From positions 4,832,001-4,896,000 of the forward strand of contig NZ_PHHE01000001.1 in NCBI RefSeq assembly GCF_002813455.1: a stretch of DNA of 64,000 bases, read 5' to 3'. Positions within the stretch are counted from its first letter, which is position 1, and every line of letters starts with the position of its first letter. The notes under the pieces are model-generated. The model was not told where the DNA came from, searched no databases, and was given only the letters and a program-made list of their open reading frames with translations. Source of the stretch: Pseudomonas baetica. GTDB lineage: Bacteria; Pseudomonadota; Gammaproteobacteria; Pseudomonadales; Pseudomonadaceae. The position numbers and the translations under genes were made by a program. Shown here in pieces: positions 54,121 through 63,975 of this stretch.

Positions 54121-54133
54121 GGGACAGACATCC

Positions 54134-55252
54134 TCAAGGCGAAAGTAGATAGCCGGTGCGATAGGCTTCGGTGCCTGCAACATGGGCAATCACCATGCCG
54201 GCCGTGGCCATGCGCCGTAGCGAACGGGCATACATCAGGCCGGCAGTGGTGCAATGAATGGGCGTGACCCGGTCGTTGATCGGGTCAATGATTTCGGCGA
54301 TCTGCTGGCCGGCTTCCAGGTGTTGTCCCGCCGTGGCGGTGTACACCAACAGGCCGCCAACCGGCGTGGTCACCGGTTCCACCCCGGCTAGGGGCGTGGC
54401 GGGGAAGGGTAGCGGTGGCTGCGGTTTGGTTTCGCCGACGATCGCGTCGAACTGGATCAGGTAGTCGAGCAGCGCCTGACAGTCACGACTGGCCATCGGG
54501 TGGGTGACATCGCCCTGGCCGCGCAACTCGACGGTCACCGAGAAACTGCCCAGCGGAATCTCGAATTGTTCGCCAAAGCGCTCCTTCAGTTGCCACCAGA
54601 GCAACGTGAAACATTCATCGAACGACTGCCCGCCGGAATCGGTGGCCAACAGGCTGGCCTGCGAGCCGATGTAGCGCGCCAGCGGCTCGACCTGCGGCCA
54701 CGCTTCGGGCGTGGTGTAGAGGTGAACCACCGATTCGAAATCGCAATGCAGGTCCAGCACCATGTCCGCATCGCAGGCCAGCCGTTGCAGGGTCAGGCGC
54801 TGGGATTGCAGTTGGGTGCTGGCGGTCTGGCGTGCGAGGGCATGGCGCAGGCGGGTGCGGATCAGTTCGAGGTTGCGCTGCGGGTCATCGCCCAGCTTGC
54901 CCTCGATATCGTTGCCGATCTCTTCGCTGAGGTCGACGAACCAGCGATTGAAGTTCTGCCCGCTTTCCAGTTCGTAGCGGCCCAGCGGCACGTCCATCAA
55001 CACTTGTTCCAGGCCGACCGGGTTGGCCACCGGTACCAGGACGATCTCGCTGCGCAGGCGCCCGGCGGCTTCCAGCTCCGCCAGACGCTGCTTGAGGTGC
55101 CAGGCGACGAGCATGCCCGGCAATTCGTCGGCGTGCAGCGACGACTGGATGTAGATCTTGCCTTTAGCCTGCTCCGGGCCGAAGTGAAAACTGTGGATCT
55201 GTCGTGCGGTCCCCGGCAGCGGGGCCAGCAGGTCATGGATCTGGTGTCGCAT
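54134..55252 (-). CDS. Succinylglutamate desuccinylase/aspartoacylase-family hydrolase
   Basis: 372 residues of the M14 carboxypeptidase-like fold. Zinc ligands His40/Glu43 in [10 protein letters not shown] and His in VLDLHCDFE (about 172-180); catalytic Glu probably in [11 protein letters not shown] (about 251-261). The C-terminal [25 protein letters not shown] resembles a biotinyl-like barrel found in this subgroup. Its place inside an ABC operon suggests it deacylates or de-amidates the imported amino-acid derivative. Confidence 0.82.
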   Translation of the reverse strand: MRHQIHDLLAPLPGTARQIHSFHFGPEQAKGKIYIQSSLHADELPGMLVAWHLKQRLAELEAAGRLRSEIVLVPVANPVGLEQVLMDVPLGRYELESGQNFNRWFVDLSEEIGNDIEGKLGDDPQRNLELIRTRLRHALARQTASTQLQSQRLTLQRLACDADMVLDLHCDFESVVHLYTTPEAWPQVEPLARYIGSQASLLATDSGGQSFDECFTLLWWQLKERFGEQFEIPLGSFSVTVELRGQGDVTHPMASRDCQALLDYLIQFDAIVGETKPQPPLPFPATPLAGVEPVTTPVGGLLVYTATAGQHLEAGQQIAEIIDPINDRVTPIHCTTAGLMYARSLRRMATAGMVIAHVAGTEAYRTGYLLSP

Positions 55253-55262
55253 TACAAGGTTC

Positions 55263-55973
55263 CTAGTGAGTCGGCCCGAGGAAGGCCAGCCATCGGCGTT
55301 CGGCGAGGCGGAACAGGCCGACCAGCGCGAAGGTAATGGTCAGGTAGATCAGCGCGGCGATACCGAACGACTGAAAGGTCAGGAAGGTCGCCGAGTTGGC
55401 GTCCCGGGCGACTTTCAGGATGTCGGGGATGGTCGCGGTGAAGGCCACGGTGGTCGAGTGCAGCATCAGGATCACTTCGTTGCTGTAGTAAGGCAACGAA
55501 CGGCGCAGCGCCGAAGGCATGATCACGTAGGCATACAGCTTCCAGCCCGTCAGGCCGTAAGTCTTGGCTGCTTCGACTTCGCCGTGGTTCATGCTACGGA
55601 TAGCCCCGGCGAAAATTTCCGTGGTGTAGGCGCAGGTGTTGAGGGCGAAGGCGAGGATCGTGCAGTTCATCGCATCGCGAAAGAAACTGTCGAGAATCGG
55701 CTGCGCGCGTACGGCGGCGAGACTGTAGATGCCGGTGTAGCAAATCAGCAATTGGATATACAGCGGGGTACCGCGGAACAGGTAGGTGTAGAACTGCACC
55801 GGCCAGCGCACGTAAAAGTGCGACGACACACGGGCGATCGACAGCGGAATCGAGACCAGGAAACCGATGAAGATCGACGCGCTTAGCAGCCACATCGTCA
55901 TCGCCAGCCCGGTTATGTTGTTGCCGTCGGTATAAAGGAAGGCCTTCCAGTATTCCTGCAAGAGTTCGATCAT
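55263..55973 (-). CDS. ABC transporter permease (HisM type)
   Basis: 236 residues with five predicted helices. NHGEVEAAKTYGLTGWKLYAYVIMPSALRRSLPYYSNE (about 149-186) is the EAA loop that contacts the ATPase; LFRGTPLYIQLLICY is a family signature. Forms a heterodimer with the upstream permease; the two overlap by four bases. Confidence 0.92.
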   Translation of the reverse strand: MIELLQEYWKAFLYTDGNNITGLAMTMWLLSASIFIGFLVSIPLSIARVSSHFYVRWPVQFYTYLFRGTPLYIQLLICYTGIYSLAAVRAQPILDSFFRDAMNCTILAFALNTCAYTTEIFAGAIRSMNHGEVEAAKTYGLTGWKLYAYVIMPSALRRSLPYYSNEVILMLHSTTVAFTATIPDILKVARDANSATFLTFQSFGIAALIYLTITFALVGLFRLAERRWLAFLGPTH

Positions 55974-56698
55974 CGTACGGCCTCCCGGGCACCGGCGGCG
56001 TAGCGACGTTCAAGCCAACGCAAAATGAAGTTGGAAGCACTGGTGATCAGCAGATAGATCAAGGCAGCGAGAACCAGGAAGTAGAACAGTTGATAAGTGC
56101 TTTTACCGGCGTCCTGCGCGGCTTTGACCAGATCGGCGAGGCCGATGATCGACACCAGCGCGGTGGCCTTGAGCATCACCATCCAGTTGTTGCCGATGCC
56201 CGGCAGGGCGAAGCGCATCATTTGCGGGAACACCACGAAGCGAAAGCGCTGGCCGCGTTTGAGGCCGTACGCGGTCGCGGCTTCGACCTGACCGCGCGGC
56301 ACCGAGAGGATCGCGCCACGGAACGTTTCAGTGAAATACGCGCCATAAATGAAGCCCAGGGTCAGCACCCCGGCACTGAACGGGTCGATCTCGATGTATT
56401 CCCATTCCATGTAATCGGTGAGCGAGGTCAGCCAGGTTTGCAGGCTGTAGAAAATCAGCAGCATCAGCACCAGATCCGGCACCCCGCGAATCAGCGTGGT
56501 GTAGACCTGGGCAGGCAGGCGCACCAGTTTGACTTTTGACAGCTTGGCACTGGCGCCGAGCAGGCCGAGCAACACGGCCACCAGCAGCGACAACGCCGAT
56601 AATTTGATGGTCATCCAGGTGCCTTCCAGCAGCAACGGGCCAAAACCCTTGAGGCTGAAGGCGGATAGCCCCAGATTTTGCAGGAGGTTTTCGAACAT
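55970..56698 (-). CDS. ABC transporter permease (HisQ type)
   Basis: 242 residues. LIRGVPDLVLMLLIFYSLQ and VPRGQVEAATAYGLKRGQRFRFVVFPQMMRFALPGIGNN (EAA loop, about 133-171) are diagnostic. Partner of the HisM-type permease. Confidence 0.92.
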   Translation of the reverse strand: MFENLLQNLGLSAFSLKGFGPLLLEGTWMTIKLSALSLLVAVLLGLLGASAKLSKVKLVRLPAQVYTTLIRGVPDLVLMLLIFYSLQTWLTSLTDYMEWEYIEIDPFSAGVLTLGFIYGAYFTETFRGAILSVPRGQVEAATAYGLKRGQRFRFVVFPQMMRFALPGIGNNWMVMLKATALVSIIGLADLVKAAQDAGKSTYQLFYFLVLAALIYLLITSASNFILRWLERRYAAGAREAVR

Positions 56699-56725
56699 AA
56701 ATCAGCAACCTGAGCGGATGGAAAA

Positions 56726-56748
56726 GGCGCCCATCGAGGATGGGCGCC
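56726..56748 (-). terminator. Attenuating hairpin between binding-protein and permease genes
   Basis: GGCGCCCATC / GATGGGCGCC, perfect 10-bp stem with a 3-base loop, followed by TTTTCC on the minus strand. It likely keeps binding-protein expression above that of the permeases. Confidence 0.7.
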
Positions 56749-56754
56749 GGGGCA

Positions 56755-57537
56755 TTATTTGCCGCTGTACAGATTCAGATCGCCAAAGTGTTTCTTCTGG
56801 ATGGTGGCGTAGGTGCCATCATCGTGTAACGCTTTGATACCTTTATCCAAAAGCGCCTTCAACTCAGTGTTACCTTTCTTAATACCGACAGCGGTTTTGG
56901 CCGGCAGCAATTCGCTGTCGACTGGCTGGCTGACTTCATAGTCGGCGCCCTTTGGCGACTTCAAAAAGCCCAGTTCGGCTTGCAGCATGTCCTGGATGCC
57001 GGCGTCGAGACGGCCGGAGGTCAGGTCGGAATACACCTGGTCCTGGTTCTGATAGGCCTGGGCTTTCACGCCGGCCTTGTCCAGTACGGCTTTGGCATAG
57101 GCTTCCTGAATGGTGCCTTGCTCGTAACCGACGGTTTTTCCTTTCAAAGACGCAACGTCTGCGGTGATCCCCGAGCCTTTCTTGAACACGTAAGCGGTCG
57201 GGCCGGAGAACAGCTCGCTGGAGAAGTCGATGACTTTTTCGCGGGCCGGGGTCACGGTCATCGACGAGATCACACCGTCGAACTTATTGGCTTTGAGGCC
57301 CGGAATCATGCCGTCGAAGTCACTTTCGACCCACTTGCACTTGACCTTCAGTTCGGCGCAGATTGCGTTGCCCAAGTCGATGTCGAAGCCCACCAGGTTG
57401 CCGTCGGCCGCTTTCGACTCAAACGGTGCATACGAAGGGTCAACGCCAAAGCGCAGCTCTTTGTATTCCTTGGCCAGCGCGGAGCCGGCGGCCATGCACA
57501 ACGCCAGTGCAGAAAGGGTCAGCAATGCTTTTTTCAT
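56755..57537 (-). CDS. Periplasmic polar amino-acid binding protein (HisJ/AotJ type)
   Basis: 260 residues with a signal peptide ending ALA (about 22). KELRFGVDPSYAPFESKAADGNLVGFDIDLGNAICAEL is the class 3 binding-protein start; GLKANKFDGVISSMTVTPAREKVIDFSS gives the ligand-binding core. Arg/Asp positions fit basic amino acids such as arginine, ornithine, lysine or histidine. First gene of the operon. Confidence 0.93.
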   Translation of the reverse strand: MKKALLTLSALALCMAAGSALAKEYKELRFGVDPSYAPFESKAADGNLVGFDIDLGNAICAELKVKCKWVESDFDGMIPGLKANKFDGVISSMTVTPAREKVIDFSSELFSGPTAYVFKKGSGITADVASLKGKTVGYEQGTIQEAYAKAVLDKAGVKAQAYQNQDQVYSDLTSGRLDAGIQDMLQAELGFLKSPKGADYEVSQPVDSELLPAKTAVGIKKGNTELKALLDKGIKALHDDGTYATIQKKHFGDLNLYSGK

Positions 57538-57862
57538 TATTCAATCCCTAAGAACCAATATGAGCGCTTGTGGCGCAGAATTATTGTTACTGGAACGCGT
57601 ACGACCTATAGAAAGTAGCAATTTCCGAACCAGAGTCCCGAACAAGTGTTTTAAAAGGTTGGTGCAGCGACTGGATGAGCGAATGAGTGCCCGTAAACGG
57701 GCACTGAAAAAGGCTTGCACTGATATAGAGCTGATCGTTCCCACGCTCTGCGTGGTAATGCCTCAACGGACGCTCTGCGTTCGGCTCTGGAAGGGACGCG
57801 GAGCGTCCCGGGCTGCATTCCCACGCAGAGCGTGGGAACGATCAATGTCCCGGAGATTGGGG
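57538..57862. repeat. Intergenic region with a long inverted repeat
   Basis: GATCGTTCCCACGCTCTGCG (57733 on) and its inverted copy (57821-57843) have 23-bp perfect arms. Inside lies a third related hairpin (GGGACGC-GGAGCGTCCC, around 57793-57809). A third intergenic repeat family, different from both REP types. The rest is the binding-protein gene promoter; no coding frame. Confidence 0.8.
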
Positions 57863-59551
57863 TCAGGCCAGAAGATCCTGCAATGTGGCAAGGCTATCTG
57901 CCTCTTCCACGGTTTTATCCTGCCGCCAGCGCAGCATCCGCGGAAAGCGCACGGCGATTCCGCTCTTGTGCCGGCGCGAGAGGGCGATGCCTTCGAAGCC
58001 CAATTCAAATACCAGGCTCGGTGTCACACTGCTGACCGGGCCGAATTTTTCCACGGTGGTCTTGCGCACGATGCTGTCGACCTGACGCATCTCTGCATCC
58101 GTCAGCCCGGAATACGCTTTGGCAAACGGCACCAGTGCGCGTTGGCTGGATTCGGGCGGACCGTCCCACACCGCAAAGGTGTAATCGCTGTACAGACTGG
58201 CGCGACGGCCATGTCCCCGTTGTGCGTAAATCAGCACCGCATCAACGCTGAACGGGTCGACCTTCCATTTCCACCACACGCCCATGTCCTTGGTACGACC
58301 GACCCCGTAGAGTGAGTCGCGGGCCTTGAGCATCATGCCCTCGACGCCCAGGCGCCGGGAGGCTTCGCGTTGGCGGGCGAGGTCGATCCAATCCGTACCG
58401 GTCAGCACCGGGGAGGGCAGCAGCACCGGACTGTTGCAGTGGGCGATGACGTCTTCCAGTTGCGCGCGGCGCCTGGCTTGCGGTTGATTGCGCCAGTCTT
58501 CGCCCTGCCATTCCAGCAGGTCGTAGGCGAGCACCACCACTGGCACGTCCTCGAGAATTTTCTTGTCGAGGGTTTTGCGGCCGATGCGTTGTTGCAGCAA
58601 GGCGAACGGTTGCACCGCAGGCGGTTCGGTGGATTGCGGATCAAAGGCGTCTTCGGTGCGCGGCTGGGTGCTTTTCCACACCACGATTTCACCGTCGATC
58701 ACCGTGCCATCGGGTAAGCCGTGTACCAGCACACCGAGTTCAGGGAAGCGCTCGGTGACCAGTTCTTCACCGCGCGACCATACCCACAACCGGCCGTCAC
58801 GATTGACCACTTGCGCGCGGATACCATCCCACTTCCACTCCACCTGCCAATTGCTCGCCGGGCCGATCAACGCTTCAAACTCCTCGACCGGTTGCGACAA
58901 GGCGTGAGCGAGGAAAAACGGGTACGGCTGGCCACCACGCTGGGAATGCTCATCAGCGGACTCCGGGGCGATCAGCTTCAGATAACTGGCGGCGTTCGGC
59001 CGATGGGACAGGTCGGTGTAGCCCACCAGTCGTTGCGCCACGCGCTTGCTGTCGAGGTCGGCCATCGACGCCAATGCGCGGGTCACCAGCAGCTTGGATA
59101 CGCCGACGCGGAAACTGCCGGTGATCAGCTTGATACACAGCATCAGGCTTGGCCGATCCAGTTGCGTCCACAGCGCGGGCAATTGACGCGACAGGTACTC
59201 CGGGGTTTCACCGCGCAACGGCAGTAACTTGCCTTCGATCCATTCGGCGAGCCCGGCGCTTGAGCTGTGCGGGTTATCCGGCAGCACCAACGAGATCGTT
59301 TCCGCCAGATCGCCGACCGCCTGATAACTCTCCTCGAAGAGCCACGGCGTCAGGCCGGAGACCTCGACGGCCAGCTCGCGCAAAATCCGCACCGGCACCA
59401 GTTGCCGTGGCCGACCGCCGGACAGAAAGTACACCGCCCAAGCAGCGTCCTGGGGGGCGGCCTGTGCGAAGTAATGCTGCATCGCGGCCAGTTTGGCGTT
59501 GCTGGACGTCGTGGCGTCGAGTTCGGCGTACAACTCGGCGAAGGCTTTCAT
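57863..59551 (-). CDS. ATP-dependent DNA ligase
   Basis: 562 residues. Nucleotidyl-lysine motif I is EWKWDGIRAQ (Lys near 234), motif III LWVWSRGEELVTERFPEL, motif IV DGEIVVW, motif V GVEGMMLKARDS; the OB-fold with RFPRMLRWR is C-terminal. An N-terminal DNA-binding domain (about 1-200) makes it the longer repair-associated type. Co-operonic with an MBL-fold exonuclease (ATGA overlap), and elsewhere with the helicase and PdeM. Confidence 0.95.
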   Translation of the reverse strand: MKAFAELYAELDATTSSNAKLAAMQHYFAQAAPQDAAWAVYFLSGGRPRQLVPVRILRELAVEVSGLTPWLFEESYQAVGDLAETISLVLPDNPHSSSAGLAEWIEGKLLPLRGETPEYLSRQLPALWTQLDRPSLMLCIKLITGSFRVGVSKLLVTRALASMADLDSKRVAQRLVGYTDLSHRPNAASYLKLIAPESADEHSQRGGQPYPFFLAHALSQPVEEFEALIGPASNWQVEWKWDGIRAQVVNRDGRLWVWSRGEELVTERFPELGVLVHGLPDGTVIDGEIVVWKSTQPRTEDAFDPQSTEPPAVQPFALLQQRIGRKTLDKKILEDVPVVVLAYDLLEWQGEDWRNQPQARRRAQLEDVIAHCNSPVLLPSPVLTGTDWIDLARQREASRRLGVEGMMLKARDSLYGVGRTKDMGVWWKWKVDPFSVDAVLIYAQRGHGRRASLYSDYTFAVWDGPPESSQRALVPFAKAYSGLTDAEMRQVDSIVRKTTVEKFGPVSSVTPSLVFELGFEGIALSRRHKSGIAVRFPRMLRWRQDKTVEEADSLATLQDLLA

Positions 59552-60582
59552 GCGGGCATCTCGGCGATGGCCGGTGCGGCGGCGATGTTTTCTTCTTCGT
59601 CATCGCCGTATTCGGTGTTGAAGCCCTGAGCATCCAGCCCCTGTTCGCGCAGGTGCCGTACGAGCACGCCAATCGAGCCGTGGGTGACCATCACCCGTTC
59701 GGCGCCGGTCTGGTTGATCGCCCAGAGCAGGCCGGGCCAGTCGGCGTGATCGGACAGCACGAAGCCACGGTCGACGCCGCGCCGCCGCCGCGTACCGCGC
59801 AAGCGCATCCAGCCGCTGGCGAAGCCGTCGCTGAACTCGCCGAAACGACGCATCCAGCTACTGCCCCCAGCCGACGGCGGGGCGATAATCAGGGCTTGTT
59901 GAATAATCGGGTCGTTCTTTTTCAGATCACCGGCATAGATCGTCGGCGGAAGATACACGCCGGCGTCGCGATAAACCCGGTTCAACGGCTCGACCGCGCC
60001 GTGGCTAAGGATCGGGCCAAGGGTTTCGTCGATGCCGTGGAGAATTCGCTGGGCTTTGCCAAACGAATAACAGAACAACACGCTGGCCTTGCCGGCGGCG
60101 ATGTTGGCTTTCCACCACTCGTTGATCTCACTGAACACTTGCGCCTGCGGTTGCCACCGGTAGATCGGCAGGCCGAAGGTCGATTCAGTGATGAAGGTGT
60201 GGCAGCGCACCGGCTCGAAGGGGTCGCAGGTGCCGTCGGGCTCGATTTTGTAATCGCCGGACGCGACCCAGACTTCGCCGCCGTATTCCAGACGTACCTG
60301 AGCCGAGCCGAGGACGTGGCCGGCAGGGTGGAAACTCAAAGTGACGCCATGGTGCGTCAGTCGTTGGCCGTAGGCGAGGGTTTGCAGATTGATGTCCTGG
60401 CCCAGGCGTGCGCGCAGAATCCCTTCGCTGGCGCTGCTGGCCAGGTAATGCTGGTTGCCGGTGCGGGCGTGATCGCCGTGAGCATGGGTGATCACCGATC
60501 GCTCGACGGGGCGCCAGGGGTCGATATAGAAATCCCCGGCGGGGCAGTACAAACCTTCCGGGCGGGCGATGACAAGGTCCAT
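59548..60582 (-). CDS. Ligase-associated DNA exonuclease (MBL/beta-CASP fold)
   Basis: 344 residues. HAHGDHART (about 34-42) is the metallo-beta-lactamase zinc motif; GHVLGSAQVRLEYGGEVWVASGDYK (about 88-112) gives further ligands; SDHADWPGL (about 278-286) the C-terminal His. Related to SNM1/artemis nucleases. Probably trims ends for the ligase encoded next. Confidence 0.94.
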   Translation of the reverse strand: MDLVIARPEGLYCPAGDFYIDPWRPVERSVITHAHGDHARTGNQHYLASSASEGILRARLGQDINLQTLAYGQRLTHHGVTLSFHPAGHVLGSAQVRLEYGGEVWVASGDYKIEPDGTCDPFEPVRCHTFITESTFGLPIYRWQPQAQVFSEINEWWKANIAAGKASVLFCYSFGKAQRILHGIDETLGPILSHGAVEPLNRVYRDAGVYLPPTIYAGDLKKNDPIIQQALIIAPPSAGGSSWMRRFGEFSDGFASGWMRLRGTRRRRGVDRGFVLSDHADWPGLLWAINQTGAERVMVTHGSIGVLVRHLREQGLDAQGFNTEYGDDEEENIAAAPAIAEMPA

Positions 60583-60672
60583 GTCGTTACCAGAAATGGG
60601 GGGCTTGTTAGCTATGAGGTTGGCGCTGGTCTGGAAGTTCTATCAATTATGTTCAGGACGACACAAAGCCAA

Positions 60673-60762
60673 TGTGGGAGCGGGCTTGCTCGCGAATGCG
60701 GTGTGTCAGACGCCAAAAGTATTGACTGTCACGACGCCTTCGCGAGCAAGCCCGCTCCCACA
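60673..60762. repeat. REP pair, inverted
   Basis: TGTGGGAGCGGGCTTGCTCG and its inverted copy at 60738-60762; a GGGCTTGC variant with compensatory changes. Confidence 0.9.
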
Positions 60763-60774
60763 GGGGAATTGCGT

Positions 60775-63225
60775 TTATTTGCCGGGGGTGAGAGTCAAAC
60801 GCGTTTTGCCGTAAACCCGATCGAAGTTCTGCGGCTGCATCGGCAAGCCGATGTACTGCCCCTTCAACCACGCGTCGATGCCATTGAGGTAGTTCGGGCT
60901 GACCGGATTCCCCGATTGCCCCGTACCGTTCTGCCCCATCAGCGGTTCGGCCTGGCCGAAGTCGACGATAAAACGCATCGACGGCGCGCGCGTGGTGGTG
61001 AAGTCCAGGCCCCAGGCGAACGCCGAGGTGTTCAACGTGGTGTGATCACCACCGGCCGCCAGCGGCCCGCGAACGGTCTGGCCATTGGCATTCTTCCACG
61101 TATAGCTATGCAATTTGCCCCACTGCCAGGCTTTGTGATCGCCGCCCAACTGAGTGTCACTGGCCGTGATTGCGGCCGCGAAGCTGCGGGCAAGCATCAC
61201 TGCCTTGTCCTCTTTCTGCGGCGTGCGGATGTCGTCCCAGAACGGGCTGTCCTCGCGCCCCAGCAGATGATCAGCCTGCGCTGCGTAGGACAAATCACCG
61301 TTGGCAATAAACGCCTTCCACGCCCGGCTGGACTCGGGGCCGAGTTCGTCGAGGAAGATCTGCTTCATGCTTTCTTGCAGGAACAGTTCGTAGATCGCTG
61401 CATCCGCCGAGGTCGGGCTGAGCTTGCCGTCGAACGCCATCAGCCTTGTAAATGCCTCGCGTGCCTTGCTGCGATCGGCTTCTGGCAGGGCGTCGATCGC
61501 CTGTTTCAGCGGTTGCTTCATGCCCGGTGCTTCGAAGACTTTCTTCAGTTTGGCGGCGAAGGTCGTGGTCTGGTCGTACTGCATGGCGATCACGCTGCGG
61601 CTGTCGTGCTTGCCGCTGCCGGCCAGCTCGGCCAGACGTTCGCCACGTTCCGGTGCGGCCCAGGAGTTCGACAGTTGCATGCCGTAGCCGTGGGGGATGA
61701 CGCGCTGGTTGGCGGTGCCGAGCCAGCCTTGCGCCGGGTCTTGATCGTACGGATGCAGCATCGGGTCGGCGTAACCGTCCCAGTCGTAACGACCTTCCCA
61801 GCCCGGCGACGGCAGCAGGCCTTCGCCTTCACGGCGATTCGGGAAGCGGCCGGTGACTTGCCAGCCGATATTGCTCGCATCGGCGAATACCAGATTCAGC
61901 GCGATAGCGCGGATTTCCCGGCTCGCGTCCGAGGCGCGTTCAACGGTTTGTGCGCGGCTCAGATCAAAAAACGCATCCAGCGATTTGTCGTCGGTGAAGC
62001 TTGGCGTCTGCAGGGCCAGGCCGAAACCGTTGCCTTGTGCGGCAGCCTGGGCACTGTTGAGCAGCGCGCCATGGCGGGTTTCGTACACCGCTTCGCGAAT
62101 CGGCCGCTGGCCTTTGACGAAATAGGTTTCGTTGCGCACGCCTACAGGCTGCCATTTGCCATTTACTTCGTAGGAAAGCGTGCTGCCCTGACGACGGATT
62201 TTTTCCAGGAACAGGTCCTGGTTGTCGCCGAGCACGCTGGTCATGCTCCACGCCACTTTGCCGTTGAAACCACCCAGCACCATCGGCAAACCAGCGACGG
62301 TCACGCCGGCGGCCTGATATTTCGGCGCACGGATCTGCACGAAGCTCCACAGCGACGGCGCGGCCAGCGGGCCATGGCTGTCGCTGGCCAGCAGGCTTTT
62401 GCCGCTGCGGCTGCGTTGCGGGGCGATTGCCCAGTTATTCGAAGAGGTGGTGCCGAGCAGGTTCAATGCCGACAGTTGCTGGCTGGCATTGCTCAGTTCG
62501 CTCAGCCCTGGGATTTGCCCATTGAGCTTGAGGCCTTGCAGCTTGTCGGCTTCGGCCAGCGGCAGGTTTTCATCCGGGGCGGACGGGGTCAGCCAGGCGA
62601 GTTTGTCGCTGGTCACGGTTTGCGCGAGCACCAGTGACGAGATTTCTTCCGGCAAGTTGGCCGACTGGCTGAAGTTCAGCAGGGCGAAAATCAGCGCGGA
62701 ATCTTCCGGTTTCCAGTATTCCGGCTTGTAACCGCTGGTGGCGAGGTCGCCCGGAAGTTTGTCGGCGTAGCGGAACAGGTAAGCGTTGACGCCCCGCGCA
62801 TACACTTCGAAGAAACGCTTGAGGCGCGGCGACGAGGCCTTGTACAGCTCGGCGGCGCTTTTCTTCAGATTGACTGCGCGCATGTAGCGGTCGGCATCGA
62901 GCATCGAGGCGCCGGACATTTCTGCCAGACGGCCCTGAGCCAGCAGGCGCAGGGTGACCATTTGGTTGATGCGGTCGCTGGCGTGGACATAACCGAGCGA
63001 GAACAGCGCGTCATGGAAGCTGTTGCTTTCGATCAACGGCATGCCCATGGCATTGCGGCGCACCGAAACGTTCTGCGCCAGCCCCTTGAGCGGTTGCACG
63101 CCGGAGGTGGGCGGGAGGGTGTCCTGAGCGTTCCAGGTCTGGCAACCGGAGAGGCTCAAAACACCGGTCACTGCTGCGGCAACGCCGAACCGGGGAAGAA
63201 AATGTGTAAGGGCTGGCGAGGCCAT
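60775..63225 (-). CDS. quiP: Acyl-homoserine lactone acylase QuiP (penicillin acylase family)
   Basis: 816 residues from ATG 63225. Signal peptide and lipobox-like LSLSGC near 25. N-terminal alpha chain with [29 protein letters not shown]; autocatalytic cleavage expected at [12 protein letters not shown] (near 267), leaving the nucleophile Ser at the beta-chain N-terminus. [26 protein letters not shown] is the conserved oxyanion region. It resembles P. aeruginosa PA1032, which degrades long-chain quorum-sensing signals. Periplasmic. Confidence 0.9.
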   Translation of the reverse strand: MASPALTHFLPRFGVAAAVTGVLSLSGCQTWNAQDTLPPTSGVQPLKGLAQNVSVRRNAMGMPLIESNSFHDALFSLGYVHASDRINQMVTLRLLAQGRLAEMSGASMLDADRYMRAVNLKKSAAELYKASSPRLKRFFEVYARGVNAYLFRYADKLPGDLATSGYKPEYWKPEDSALIFALLNFSQSANLPEEISSLVLAQTVTSDKLAWLTPSAPDENLPLAEADKLQGLKLNGQIPGLSELSNASQQLSALNLLGTTSSNNWAIAPQRSRSGKSLLASDSHGPLAAPSLWSFVQIRAPKYQAAGVTVAGLPMVLGGFNGKVAWSMTSVLGDNQDLFLEKIRRQGSTLSYEVNGKWQPVGVRNETYFVKGQRPIREAVYETRHGALLNSAQAAAQGNGFGLALQTPSFTDDKSLDAFFDLSRAQTVERASDASREIRAIALNLVFADASNIGWQVTGRFPNRREGEGLLPSPGWEGRYDWDGYADPMLHPYDQDPAQGWLGTANQRVIPHGYGMQLSNSWAAPERGERLAELAGSGKHDSRSVIAMQYDQTTTFAAKLKKVFEAPGMKQPLKQAIDALPEADRSKAREAFTRLMAFDGKLSPTSADAAIYELFLQESMKQIFLDELGPESSRAWKAFIANGDLSYAAQADHLLGREDSPFWDDIRTPQKEDKAVMLARSFAAAITASDTQLGGDHKAWQWGKLHSYTWKNANGQTVRGPLAAGGDHTTLNTSAFAWGLDFTTTRAPSMRFIVDFGQAEPLMGQNGTGQSGNPVSPNYLNGIDAWLKGQYIGLPMQPQNFDRVYGKTRLTLTPGK

Positions 63226-63417
63226 GGCAAAGCTCCTGCGGGGGTGTAGAGGCTGGGGGCGCAATAAAGCCGCTACGTTAGTGAGGCGCAGGTGGCCGCG
63301 CAAGCGGGGCGAGTGGTTATTTCTTGCCACTGATCGATGTTCGTTTCATGGCTTGCCTGGTTGCAGCGAGGGATGTTGAAGTGCGGGAAATCAAATGTCC
63401 CTTATGAGAAGACCACC

Positions 63418-63975
63418 ATGGAGCTGCAGGCCAACGCTGCACTGATCATCATCGACCAGCAAAAGGGCATCCTGCAGCCGCGCTTGGGGCGCCGGAACAA
63501 TCCGCAGGCCGAAGAACGAATCCTCGATCTGCTGGGGCTTTGGCGCCGCAGCGGGCGGCCGGTGATTCATGCGCAGCACTTGTCGCGTTCGCCGGATTCG
63601 GTGTTCTGGCCCGAGCAATCCGGGGTGGAGTTTCAGCAAAGATTTTTGCCGCAGGACGGTGAGTGGCTGATCCAGAAACACGTGCCGGATGCGTTTTGTG
63701 CCACCGGGCTGCAGGCGCGGTTGCGGGAAGCGGGGATCGGACAGTTGATCATCGTTGGCGTGGCTACCAACAACTCAGTGGAGTCGACAGCGCGCACGGC
63801 GGGCAATCTGGGGTTTGATGCCTGGGTGGCGGAGGATGCGTGCTTCACCTTCGACAAGGCCGATTATTTCGGCACGCCGCGTTCAGCCGAAGAGGTACAC
63901 GGGATGTCGCTGGGTAATTTGCACGGGGAGTATGCGACGGTGGTCAGTTCGGCGTGGATTCTGGCTGCAGCCTGA
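63418..63975 (+). CDS. Isochorismatase-family hydrolase with Ser at the nucleophile position
   Basis: 185 residues from ATG 63418. ALIIIDQQKGIL (about 8-19) holds the catalytic Asp; the Lys is in WLIQKHVPDAF (about 83-93). The usual TNxCVxxTAR motif reads TNNSVESTARTAG (about 121-133), with Ser replacing Cys. Such variants may be inactive, use Ser, or have isochorismatase-type chemistry. The gene is divergent from quiP. Confidence 0.85.
   Translation: MELQANAALIIIDQQKGILQPRLGRRNNPQAEERILDLLGLWRRSGRPVIHAQHLSRSPDSVFWPEQSGVEFQQRFLPQDGEWLIQKHVPDAFCATGLQARLREAGIGQLIIVGVATNNSVESTARTAGNLGFDAWVAEDACFTFDKADYFGTPRSAEEVHGMSLGNLHGEYATVVSSAWILAAA

Noticed and set aside
59149..62637. Very long plus-strand open frame (1,162 codons)
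   Set aside because: It lies antisense to the ligase, exonuclease and quiP genes, which have clear motifs. High GC leaves complementary frames open by chance; its translation has no recognisable domain.
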